DNA of 64,000 nucleotides. Source: Haemaphysalis longicornis. Taxonomy: Eukaryota; Arthropoda; Arachnida; Ixodida; Ixodidae. This document shows, one piece after another, positions 33,264 through 42,460 of this stretch; the first letter of the stretch is position 1; the number at the start of each line of letters is the position of its first letter. The stretch covers positions 28,287,868 through 28,351,867 of the forward strand of contig CM023453.1 of the NCBI GenBank assembly GCA_013339765.2, written 5' to 3'. Both the position numbers and the translations under genes were made by a program. A model generated the notes under the pieces. The model saw only the letters and a list, made by a program, of their open reading frames with translations, did not search any database and was not told where the DNA came from.

Positions 33264-34600
33264 GATGACGGCACTCGACGGCGCTCCTGCAGGACCCGGC
33301 GGCACCGACTCTCGAATTTCAGACGCTTCTGGACGTAATTCTCGACAAGCAGCGAGCATTGCACGAACTGGACAGCCAGATTCAGGCGACTCTCACAGAA
33401 GAGGAATTTGACGCCGACGTTTTGGATGCTATTGAATTACGACGAGCGCATCTGCGCCCTTCGCACGCGCGTGCGCTCCGTCAAGAGCCCGTCCCCTTCA
33501 GCCAGCGCAGCTACAGCCGAGTCTGGTGAGCCTTGCGGGAGCGCAACCTTCTCAGCCTCGAACCGGGCACCCCTCAGACAACGCAGGGGACCCGCTTCGC
33601 CGCACTCACCGAAGCTCCAGATACCGAACTTCTCGGGCGACCGACGCGACTGGCAAGGGTTCTGGGACCAGTTCGAGTCAAGCATCCATTCGAACGCGAC
33701 TTTGCCACGCATCGAGAAGTTTAAGTACCTTCTCTCGTACTTGACCGGTCCCGCGAAGGACGCGATCGAGGGCATCAGGCTTGCCGACGACAATTACGGA
33801 CTTCGCCCGTCAAAATCATTACAACAGATTTGGGCGGAAAGACCTACTAGTGGACGACCCACCTGGACAAATTTCTCGCCTTGGAGCCGGTGCAGAATTC
33901 GGCCGACACCGACAAATTGCGGGTCCTCTACGACATGGTCACGTTTCGCATAAACGCGTTGGAGGGCCTGGGCGTTTCCCCGGACCAGTACTCCGTCGTG
34001 CTCCACCGCGTACTGCTGCGGACCTTGCCGCACGACTTGGGCCTCCTGTACCGGCAAAGGCTGAAGGAGGCGCAGCAGGACGCATTCGAGGTGTCCGCGT
34101 CCCCTTCCGCCAGATCCAAGGAAATCAAGGTGATCCTGGACTTTCTCCGCGTCCAGGTGGAGATTCGAGAGGAGAGCGCCTCCGATTGTTCTGTGCCGTC
34201 AACGCACCGCGTCCAGGAGAAGGGTCAGTCGTCGCCACCGCGTGTCGTTCTTCCAACGGCAATGACTCTGAGCGCCCAATGTCCCTCTGCGGGGCGGCCC
34301 AGGTGTCAACTCTGCAACGCTCAGGACCACGTCCTCGCCCACTGCACATCGGCAGTATCACCCGAGGAGAAGCGAGAGCGACTGCAGGCAAACAGGTGCT
34401 GTTTCAGGTGCGGAAAGCACAACCATTTCGCCAGACACTGCAGAACAGAGCCAACAGTCTTGTCTGCAGCCACTGTTCCCGTCGCCACCTCACGTCGCTG
34501 TGCGACATCCAGCTCCCTGCGGAAGGGTTTGGGCCCACCAGTCCAGAGTCGGAGCAAAGTCGCAGCAAAGGGGCAGCAATCAATAATGCCAGCGCGGTGA
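33264..34600 (+). pseudogene. BEL/Pao gag remnant with zinc knuckles
   Basis: An N-terminal helical segment is in one frame (about 33,300-33,430). The hallmark IPNFSGDRRDWQGFWDQFES block is in a second (33,620-33,690). A capsid-like segment is in a third (33,881-34,180). Two zinc-knuckle motifs follow, CQLCNAQDHVLAHC and CCFRCGKHNHFARHC (about 34,310-34,440). The family role is particle formation and RNA packaging. Frame changes near 33,430 and 33,830 show that it is dead. Matching block order and spacing make the family call firm. Confidence 0.85.
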
Positions 34601-34659
34601 CATCCGCGTCAACCAGCGGTGCAGGACCCATGTCGGTGCTTCTCCAGACAGGCCGTGCA

Positions 34660-35190
34660 TAGGCCCTCGGCAAGAGTCACCAGCTGCTCGTTCGTTTTTT
34701 GTTGGACACCTGGGAGCCAGCGAACGTTCATTCGACGCGACGTGTCCCAAGCACTTTGTTGTTCGGTCAACGGTGTCGAACGTCTCACGCTTTCTACGTT
34801 CGGAGACACTCGCCCGAGAGCACCTGTTACGTGCAACAGAGTCTCTTTGACACTTAAAAGTCAGCACGATGGCCAGAACATCACAGTCGAGGCCCTGGAA
34901 GTTCCCAGCATCTGCACCATCAGAAGCCCGCCCGTCAGCAAAGAAATCGTTCGTGCGATGGCCGATCAGGGTCAAGTTTCTGCGGATGCCCGACTTGCGC
35001 CCACATTTCGAGAGAACCAGGTCAGCGTGTTGATCGGTTCAGACGCGTATTGGAAGGTGGCAAATGTAAACGTTTCGAGAATTTCCCCCACTCTGATGGC
35101 CGTGGAGACGGTTCTGGGCTGGACCGTTCAAGGTACTCAACTCGACAGCTCAAGCTTTTCGACCGCTCACTCGAGCGCACTCTTTCTGTC
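34660..35190 (+). pseudogene. Protease-like region of BEL/Pao Pol
   Basis: The frame carries SQRTFIRRDVS just after the expected aspartic-protease active site, then NQVSVLIGSDAYWKV (about 35,020) and METVLGWTVQG-type residues (about 35,100), all typical of the retropepsin-like domain in BEL/Pao Pol. At about 34,705-34,715 the active-site codons are out of frame with the rest, so the catalytic motif is split by a 1-bp indel. The product would be inactive. Confidence 0.7.
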
Positions 35191-35689
35191 TCTTGGAGAA
35201 TCGTCCACGGAAGACGCCGCCGTAGACAATGATCGATCGTCCATGTGCCGCATGGAAGTCAGCGAAATTTGGGGCACTACGGAAAACTGCACGTTCAACG
35301 ACCCCGCCGTCCAACCGTTCGAACTTCAGGATCGCAAAGAAAACCACCGGGATCAGGTGTTGCTCCGCAAGGAAGAGCCAAGAAGCGACGTCGCCAATCA
35401 TCCGTCCTTTCAAAAGGTGAAACGTGATTTTAAAACGAAGAGAGGTGACCCCTGCCTCATGAAAGTGCTCGGAACGCAGTGGAAGGGCTCAGACAGCCTT
35501 GTTCTGAGGGAGGACAATATCACCACGTTTGTGTCGGAAGAGCCTGTGGCAAAGAGCGAAGCCATGCCCGCTGTTCCAAGCGCACTCCTGGCTAAGCAAA
35601 GGGAACACGTACCTCCAGCAGAAACTCTGCCTTCTAGAACTCTTGTCGACTGGCAGCGAGCTGCGCATACTGTGACAGCACCGTCAAGC

Positions 35690-35850
35690 CGCCAAGGGGT
35701 ATCGTCTGTGGCACCGTCCGATATGGGAATACCTCCTGCTGCTTCGATTCACCCACGAGGTGACAGAACAGCCGCCAGCCAAGCTCGAAGTAGAGGACGT
35801 CGTGTTTCTAGAAGACAAGCCGATGCCTGCCGTCTAACAACTCGACCACC
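35690..35850 (+). pseudogene. Integrase C-terminal (DUF5641-like) remnant
   Basis: A frame different from the surrounding open frame reads LWHRPIWEYLLLLRFTHEV and then LEVEDVVFLEDKPMP. The pattern (W...EYL..LR..H, then K-VGDVV---ED) is known from the C-terminal end of BEL/Pao integrase. It supports an internal deletion that fused distant parts of pol. Confidence 0.6.
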
Positions 35851-35854
35851 GGTC

Positions 35855-37599
35855 AAGTTTCAGTTGGAACACGGGATGCAAGCGGTACAGGGAGTGCATA
35901 CTTACTTAGCAATACATGTGCTGTTCTTGCTTTTATACCCAGCAGAGGAAAGCCCCCAGATGGAGTCGGTGGGCTTGTCGCAAAAAACTGATATTTTAGC
36001 GCTAATTTTGGAAGTATGGATTTTACTACGAGAATATACAAATCAACACGTGGATTTGCAAAAACTTTTTAATTACGCGGTAGTTTTTCTGATCCGTTAC
36101 TTAAAGAATTTTATTAAATATCATACAAATCTTCCCTGCCACCTCAACACCCTTCAAAAAGGGTGTTCATTATTTCAACACCCTTTTTCCCAGAAGGGTG
36201 TAAAGCTACAAATTAGGGTGTTCGAAACTAAGAAACAGGGCGTAAAGAAAAAAGGCTGTGAGAAAAGACCACCAACGAAGAAAAAAGGTGGAGAGACCTC
36301 CAATTTTGGAGGCATTTTGTACCTGTGTACACGGGTGGACTGAACATTCTCTACAAGCGGGCGGGGGGGGGGGGGGGTTGTGCCTCACGATGTTTACAGC
36401 AATATGAATTGGCATAATTTATTACCAGTGAAGCTCTTTAAGCTTCAGGAGGTAGTTTCGGCAGCATTAGCAAAAACATACAAAGAAAAAACTGGGGCGC
36501 CTGTAAAGGGTGCACCACCGCAGATAGGGTATTATGACAGTGAAGTCGGCTTTCGAGCTTGTTAGAGTGTGAGCACAAGGGGCGTATGCGTATCCGCACC
36601 TCTTACTGTACCATTTCAAAGGTACTAGTCATTTTTGGATTCTAAAAGGTAAAAAAATTCGGGCAGCTTGCAATAGTGGTGCAAGACTGGAGAAACAGGA
36701 ACGCTGGGGGCCGACCTACCTTGTTTCCCTCTTGGATCTCCTGGAAATGGGGGGGGGGGGGGAAGCGGGCACACTGGAACAGAGAGCAATTGGAGAGAAA
36801 TTTTTCGTTCACGAATTCTTTCACCTGGGGTTTTTTTTTTTTTTTGGCCGCCTGGTACAGAGTGAGAGGCAGATCAACCTTTTTTGCTCTTGGTAGCCAG
36901 AGGAAGACTGTCGTCTGTAACAGTAACGGAACAAATAAATGGACAGTCCCGAGCCTTGTAAAATCTGGTTAAATTTGGCCTCATCCCTGAGCGGTCATCC
37001 TAGCTTAGCAAGAACATTGTAAACCTTAGCAAACATAACAAAACCTAGCAACACCGGAAGAAACTAGGTCGACCCCCAGCTCCGCTGTTCTTTTTTTGCA
37101 ACTGAACACCTATTTCACACCGTTTCAACAACCTACAGAAAGCCAAGCGTGTTGCAGTTCGTAAACATCCTTTTCGCCACACGACTACAGTCTTCTTAAT
37201 TTTGAAGGTTCAAATTAGTGTTTCACGTGCCAAAGCTAAACTTGGGGCATGAGGTGCACCCAATAAGGAAACGAGCGATCATTGCATAAGAGCAATTATT
37301 TTTTTTTTTTTGCGTTTGGAAATTTCTTGCGAGTAGAGGAGTATATGAGGGGATGTCTTCTTCTTTACAGTGCTATTATGCATCCGAACATGGCCTTATT
37401 CAATGAATAGCTGAACACCTTCAATGAATAGCTGAACACCCTAAGAAAAACCAAGGGTGTTGAAGTTGATCAACACCCTTATTTTCAAACAAAAAGGGCG
37501 TAGAGCTAGAAAAAGGGTGTTGAGACTCAAGAAAAAGGGTGTAAAGGCCTCCCAACACCCTTTTTCCACCTATGCTACGCCCTTTTTGGCTAAAGGCGG
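35855..37599. mobile_element. Foreign block with AACACCC/GGGTGTT inverted motifs
   Basis: This block sits between the BEL/Pao remnant and its right LTR stub. Both ends are dense in AACACCCTTTTT and its complement AAAAAGGGTGTT: near 36,148-36,245 (AACACCCTTCAAAAAGGGTGTT) and near 37,405-37,575, where at least seven copies occur along with the variants AGGGCGTA and TACGCCCT. The middle has poly(G) (36,362-36,377 and about 36,750) and poly(T) (about 36,829-36,845) runs. Repetitive inverted subterminal motifs suggest a foldback-type or other DNA transposon. No ORF is recognised and termini are not exact. Confidence 0.5.
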
Positions 37600-37654
37600 T
37601 TCGTAGCCATCTTGGATAGCCGGACGTCTGGTCTCCTCGTTCCCTTTCGCTACA
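37600..37654 (+). mobile_element. 55-bp stub of the BEL/Pao LTR
   Basis: TCGTAGCCATCTTGGATAGC through CCCTTTCGCTACA repeats the last 55 bp of the LTR at 33,106-33,160 with one base fewer near the end. The rest of the 3' LTR is missing, replaced by the block to its left. It adjoins the I-like LINE on its right. Confidence 0.8.
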
Positions 37655-38038
37655 GAGTGTTCGCGCAGCTTTAGACGTAGAAAGGCGGCCTGGAATAAAC
37701 TTTGCCAGAATTTATCCCCGCTTAACTGGTGCAACTACAAATATTTTTCAGCGGTATTCAAACACGCTGTTTCCAATGCTAAACAGACTTATGACACAGA
37801 TCGATCTTTGTGTCTCTCCAAGCCTAACAATAAGCGTGCGCTTTTTCGCTTTCTTCGATCGCGGAAAGCCGTACCCTGTCCAGATAATACAGACTCTGTG
37901 GTGCTATCTCCAGGTGAACTCTCGGAGTCCCTAGGCTTCAAGCTCGTTTTTCATCTTCCTTAGCGGTGTCCTTTTCCCCGCCAGACGTGGTAAACGACTT
38001 CATAGAGGTAACGCTCTCAGAGCTCGATCGCTGCTGTC

Positions 38039-39590
38039 ATGACTAAATTGACTGCTGCAGCTCCTGGCCCAGATGGCATTAGTACTGAAATGCTGAAATT
38101 ATATGATGAAGCTCCGAATCATTTACTTAACATGATCACTTATTCTATTACACATGGATGGATCCCCGATGGCGTCTCGCCAAAATACTTCCTGTACTTA
38201 AAAATACTGGTCAGGGCCTCTTGATTGAAAACATCAGGCCTATCGCGTTGACATCTAACGTGGTTAAATTAGTCGAGCGGATTTTGCAGCAGCGCATAAT
38301 CCGGGCACTCCCCTCTGCAAGGCTAAATACCACAGAACGTCCAGATTCTGCAAGCACCACCTTAACACCGCTGGACTCTACCTATAGCTCCATCCTTTCC
38401 CACTACAGAAACAACAGAAGAAGGTACCCTTCTCCCCACCCATCCCTTACCCCACATGAAGCCTATGTCTATCGCCGCCTTCAGACGGAAACTTTCTATA
38501 ATCACACGATTCTCTCACACATCTCCCCATCCCTATTCCCCCATAACTGCCAAGCGTGTGACCTTCCTCTTACCACCTTCCACCTAGTCTTCTCCTGCCC
38601 GCAGCACCCAACCCCCCTTCACTCCCCCACCCTTGAGCAGTGGGAGTCCGCTCTGACCAGCTCGTCACCGGAGCAGCAGCTCGCCCTGGTGAAACGAGCT
38701 CTGGAATCGGCGCGGGCTCGCGGCCTCCTGGACATGGGAGGCTGACCACTTCCCCTTCCCTAAAGCTCAAATAAACGTTTTTACCACCACCATAATGCAA
38801 TTGGTGTCTAGTTCTAGAATCTTTAGCCCGAGACAAATTGGTTTCCGCCCTGGGTGTTCCATTTGGAGTGCGCATATGGACCTTGAAAGCCGGATTAAAC
38901 TAGCCCGTCGCACTAACCAGTTTTCGGCTCTAGTTACCCTAGATGTAGCAAAAGCTTTTGATAGCGTGGAATACCCTGTGTTGTTGTCCCGGTTACAAGT
39001 CCTAAACTTCCCAAGGTACATTATAGCTTGGATTTGTGAATTTCTGAGAGACAGGCAGTTCAGTTGTGTTAAAATTAATGTTACTTCCTCACAGCGGCCA
39101 CAGTCTAGGGGCGTTCCGCAAGGGGCGGTCCTTTCCCCTGTTCTTTTTAACATCCTTGTAAGCGATATTCCGGTGGTTTCTGGTGTCCCTACATATGTAT
39201 ATGCCGACGATGTTGCGTTTTTTGCATCAGCACCTGACATTCAATCACTTTACGCTTTAATGCAGTCATATCTGAACCTCATTGCCTCCTGGTTGGACAG
39301 TATTTGTCTCTCTTTGAATGTCAACAAATGTTCCTTATTAGTTTTTCCGATCTCAGGCCCTGTTAACATTACTCTCAGTTACCGACAGTGCATAATTCCT
39401 CAGATTCCTTCCTTAAAGTACCGTGGGATAATTTACACCAGTGAACTTGACTGGACCCCACATATTGCCCTCATTGAGGCCAAAGGTGCACGTGCTGTTG
39501 GGATGTTAAGACGTCTCAGTCATAGAAAGAAGGGAATGGGCAGAGAGACCCTTCTTATGATATGCAGAATGTACTTTCGCCCCATTTAGG
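38039..39590 (+). pseudogene. I-like LINE reverse transcriptase, interrupted
   Basis: The domain begins AAAPGPDGISTEMLK (38,060). A frameshift near 38,170-38,185 follows, then ENIRPIALTSNVVKLVERIL (38,230-38,290). After the nested insertion it resumes with FSPRQIGFRPG, VTLDVAKAFDSVEYP (catalytic Asp, about 38,945), SRGVPQGAVLSPVLFNIL (39,110) and YVYADDVAFF (catalytic Asp pair, about 39,200). Apart from the frameshift and the insertion, the catalytic residues are intact, which implies a fairly recent copy. Confidence 0.85.
38301..38796 (+). mobile_element. Nested LINE 3' end in the RT domain (6-bp target duplication)
   Basis: CATAAT at 38,295-38,300 is repeated at 38,791-38,796. The insert reads as a LINE ORF2 C-terminus: RRYPSPHPSLTPHEAYVYRRLQ, then a CQACDLPLTTFHLVFSC finger, then LEQWESALTSSSPEQQLAL and a stop near 38,745. 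AAATAAACG and a short tail follow. It is 496 bp including one duplication. Removing it restores the host RT frame exactly, so it was a simple target-primed insertion. It is a different LINE family from its host and the same signature as 25,650-25,952. Confidence 0.85.
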
Positions 39591-39835
39591 GGTTGGGTGC
39601 GGGTTATTCGCTGGGTCCCCGCGGCGTATAAGCTTCATCGTCTGGTTATCCTGGAGCGCCAGGCTCTTCGCTGCTGCTTAGGGTTGCCTAAGAATGCAGC
39701 AAATGCAGTAGTCTACTTGGAAGCGCGCGTTCCTCCTCTGCTTAATAGGTTCCGGATACTGACTTTTCTGAGAGCTTATAGCTCTGAGGTGAACAGGGAG
39801 CAGTTCATCTTTATTGCAGAACCAGGTGCGTTTAT

Positions 39836-39836
<1 letters not shown>

Positions 39837-39915
<79 letters not shown>

Positions 39916-40038
39916 TCCTTAATTTATGGCCAGCAGGGAGTGGGAGGTCGGGATGCGCAGAGCCTCCACATCCCACCCACGTTCACGACGTCTTCGGGAC
40001 TAGGCTCCGCCGGCGTCGGCGTGAGCGGTGCACGAAAG
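39837..40038 (-). mobile_element. Nested 202-bp retroposon with (CT)n tail (7-bp target duplication)
   Basis: GTTTATG at 39,830-39,836 recurs at 40,039-40,045, and deleting the insert restores the host LINE reading frame. On the minus strand the insert is about 122 bp of GC-rich sequence ending in GGCCATAAATTAAGGATC and then about 78 bp of (CT)n. The tail is thus part of the inserted element. It looks like a 5'-truncated retroposon of a family ending in CT repeats, as at 25,650, 53,231 and 60,182. Confidence 0.75.
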
Positions 40039-40193
40039 GTTTATGGTGCACCAATGGCCCAGGTTCTTATGTCCACAAAGCACTTTGGTACAGAGCCTCC
40101 TTTCTCCGTTGGGTGTAGCAATAAATCAGGTTATTCCATATACTGACAGGAGTTCTCCTCTTTCTATCAATTTCCAGAACATTTTCCCCAAAA

Positions 40194-40721
40194 ATGCTAA
40201 ACTTTTACCATCCCGACTGCTCAATCGTCTTCTCGAAGGTTATTTGGCCTCCATGCAGCCAGGATACAGATGCCTCTCAACGAGAAGAAAAATCCGGTAT
40301 AGGAATATTTTCCCTTTCCCTTAACTGGACCTTTTCGGTTCGTCTGGTTGATTTTATCCCGATATTCTTCGCGAAATTCCTGGCAATTGTCCTGGCGCTA
40401 CGAAAGCTGGATGTATCAATAACATCTCCAATCATAATTTCTGATTCTTTTTCTGTATGCTTAGCCCTTTCTTCCCCTAAAGACACTCCTCTTCTGCTGA
40501 CGTTTCGGTCACTCCTGCCACCTCACTTCACTGAAATTAACCTTCTTTGGGTTCCTGGTCATGCGGGGATCACATTCAACGAGACAGCCGACTCTCTAGC
40601 AAGGATAGCACTTTCTGGTCCTGTAGTAGACGTCGTAGAGCCGACACCTTTAATAACAGCAGCTAGGTACCGTAGGATGCTGAAACTCCGAGAACAGCAA
40701 GAATCGGTTTACTGTCATTAA
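40194..40721 (+). pseudogene. I-like LINE RNase H domain
   Basis: The 175-residue frame contains FFAKFLAIVLALRKL, IISDSFSVCLALSS and LLWVPGHAGITFNETADSLA, the alpha-A, beta-4 and C-terminal motifs of a retrotransposon RNase H. The Asp of ISDS and the His/Asp of GHAG...ETAD are present. The Glu normally found in the first motif (A-E-F/L) is Lys here, so catalysis would be lost. The frame ends at a stop before the finger region. Confidence 0.75.
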
Positions 40722-40783
40722 GTGATTTTAATCATCTTAAATTCTCATGGAAACCTTAATGGTGCCCTTCACGCAACTTAGAG

Positions 40784-41092
40784 GTGGTTATTACAGCCTT
40801 ACATTGTCGAGTACCCCAGTTAAATAGGTACTTGCACAGGTCTCGTCTGGCCCCAACAGCTCTGTGCAGCTATTGCAACGAAGACGAGTCTGTCGAACAC
40901 TACCTGTTGACATGCCGACGTTTTTCCCGACTGAGACGTCAGTCCCTGGAGGTGCCGCTTTGCAGTTTAGGGATATCACTAACATGGCCGGCTATACTAT
41001 CGTTCGGGGCATCCGAAACGGGGTTCTGCCGCCGGGATGTATGCTCTGCTCTCCTGCGCTACATTGAACATTCCAAACGATTCTCTTTATGA
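40784..41092 (+). pseudogene. I-like LINE C-terminal zinc-finger region
   Basis: The 102-residue frame has RCRVPQLNRYLHRSRLAPTA, CSYCNEDESVEHYLLTC (CxxC...H...C finger) and LGISLTWPAILSFGASETGF, and ends at the natural terminus IEHSKRFSL. The diverged second copy from 41,289 contains the matching LSFEASET and IENSNRF segments, confirming the domain as the true ORF end. Confidence 0.8.
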
Positions 41093-41288
41093 TTGAGATT
41101 GGTCATCCTCGCTTTGATTTTCCAGTTTTTTTTTTCCTCAAAACCAACTGATCTAAATTATCTTTCCTAGGCGCCTCGTGATTTGATAAGAATACCATTC
41201 ATTTTTACAATCCTCTGTTGATTGGCCGATCCCCTGATTGGGTATGCGCCATTAATTATCAGGATCAACAACAACAACAACAACAACA

Positions 41289-42235
41289 CTTCGTCGTCTG
41301 GGGATAGCCCAATCAGCGCCTGCTCTGTCATTTGAGGCTTCCGAAACAGTGCCCTTTCGCCGGGATGTTTCAAGCAGCTCTGCCCTCCTGCGCTTCATTG
41401 AAAATTCCAATCGATTCATATTATAACAGTGATTACTCTCGCCTTGAAGTTTCAATTTTCTTTTAGGGGCGAAGCTCCTAAAGCCATGGGTCTGTCCATC
41501 CCTTGTGTCTCGTGGTACGTGACCGCCGCATGCTTTCGGAGATGTCGCAAAGTGGGCCGCGTTGCACGCGCAAGAACCGGCTGCAACCGGCAGCGCAAAC
41601 TCGGCACCGGGAGCGCGAGCTTGTCTGTGTTCGCCAACGGAGGCGCGAGCGCACGTGCACTGCGAGGGGGAGATCACGCAAGAGATCACGCCACGAACGC
41701 AGGTAGTCGTTCTCGGAGATCGAACGAGACGCAAGGACCTTTGCTCGTTTCCTCTCGTCTTGTTCGGGCACAAGTTCGCCCTAAATAAAAGTTCTTTCTT
41801 TACCGTTGTGTCCCATCCTACGTGACAAATTGTGGTGGAGTTGCGGGGTAGTCCTCGATGGCGCGGGGTCTTTCACCAGGTCTGGGCCTGGGAGCATTGA
41901 CTCCGAAAATAAAAGTTGATTTGTACAATGTACGCACACAGTCTTACGTCTTTCTTAATGATGTAATGGGCGAACTTTCACGGGAGAGTTACGGTTACCG
42001 ATGATCTCCCCCTCTCGAGCTTCGCCCCACTTATCATCATTCATTCTGTGGATATGGCGTGATTTTTTTTTGTCTCTCTTATAGATTCAAAGCGCTTTCC
42101 AACCGCTCTAAATTGCCTTTTTATAGTGAGACGTAATTAAATAAGAACCTTTTTTTCCTTTTCACTGCCCACTGTTGATAGACCGATCCCCGGTGGGGTG
42201 TGCGACAGTGAAAAGAACAACAATAATAACATGCA
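41289..42235 (+). mobile_element. Second I-like LINE 3' end, split by a TIR element
   Basis: Immediately after the (CAA)n tail of the first copy, a 5'-truncated second copy starts (CTGGGGATAGCCC..., matching the last about 40 codons of the ORF). It runs to 41,465, is interrupted by the TIR element at 41,466-42,028, and resumes in its 3' UTR with GTTGATAGACCGATCCCCGG. It ends in AACAACAATAATAAC near 42,235. It is in the same orientation as the first copy. Confidence 0.7.
41466..42028. mobile_element. 563-bp element with GGGGCGAAGCTC terminal inverted repeats
   Basis: It starts GGGGCGAAGCTC (41,466) and ends GAGCTTCGCCCC (42,017-42,028), a perfect 12-bp inverted pair. Inside are GCACAAGTTCGCCCTAAATAAAAG (about 41,768) and a second AATAAAAG near 41,908, i.e. 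poly(A)-signal-like sequences. GCACAAGTTCGCCC-AATAAAA also recurs at about 45,687. The insertion lies in a LINE 3' UTR. No target duplication longer than 2-3 bp is visible and no transposase is recognised. Confidence 0.65.
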
Positions 42236-42239
42236 GCGC

Positions 42240-42430
42240 TAAGCGGTGCCCTCCGAAGACGAAAAAGCTGAGCCCCGCGCGTATCTTGTGCTGTCGCGCT
42301 CCTGTGCAAATCGGCATTTTAAGGCCCTCGCGAATTTCTATAAGTGATTTAGCCATGGCCGATCCCCCCTTGTGGGTACGTGTCAGAAACTTTAAGGCCG
42401 CCATCATCACCATCATCATCGTCGTCGTCG
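42240..42430 (+). mobile_element. Third I-like 3' end with trinucleotide tail
   Basis: GCCATGGCCGATCCCCCCTTGTGGGTACG near 42,352 parallels GATTGGCCGATCCCCTGATTGGG (41,220) and GATAGACCGATCCCCGGTGGGG (42,178) of the two preceding 3' UTRs. Here the tail is (CATCAT)(CGTCGT)n. Three consecutive 3' ends in one orientation lie within 1.2 kb. Confidence 0.5.
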
Positions 42431-42460
42431 TCATCGTCGTCGTGTTCTGGCCACCCATCA

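Larger units (their letters stand above)
33161..35850 (+). mobile_element. Internal region of degenerate BEL/Pao retroelement
   Basis: Order: gag (about 33,264-34,600, at least three frames), zinc knuckles, protease-like region (about 34,660-35,190), then directly a segment resembling the region after RT (CLMKVLGTQWKGSDS at about 35,455), then an integrase C-terminal remnant (about 35,690-35,830). The RT and RNase H and most of the integrase are missing, so a large internal deletion joins regions normally more than 1 kb apart. The long open frame 34,619-36,343 runs past the element into foreign DNA and is not one protein. Confidence 0.82.
37655..41288 (+). mobile_element. I-like LINE, 5'-truncated, with (CAA)n tail
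   Basis: Order on the plus strand: linker before RT (37,655-38,040), RT (38,039-39,590), thumb/connection (39,600-39,830), RNase H (40,194-40,721), zinc finger and C-terminus (40,784-41,092), 3' UTR and (CAA)n tail (about 41,262-41,288). RT followed by RNase H and a CxxC..H...C finger, with a trinucleotide tail, points to the I superfamily. Two insertions with target duplications (38,301-38,796 and 39,837-40,045) sit inside. Other frame changes are near 38,175 and 39,590. Confidence 0.83.

Noticed and set aside
34619..36343. 574-codon single open frame as one protein
   Set aside because: Only the first part matches BEL/Pao Pol. From about 35,690 the real similarity is in another frame, and after about 35,855 the frame runs through foreign, non-coding DNA.
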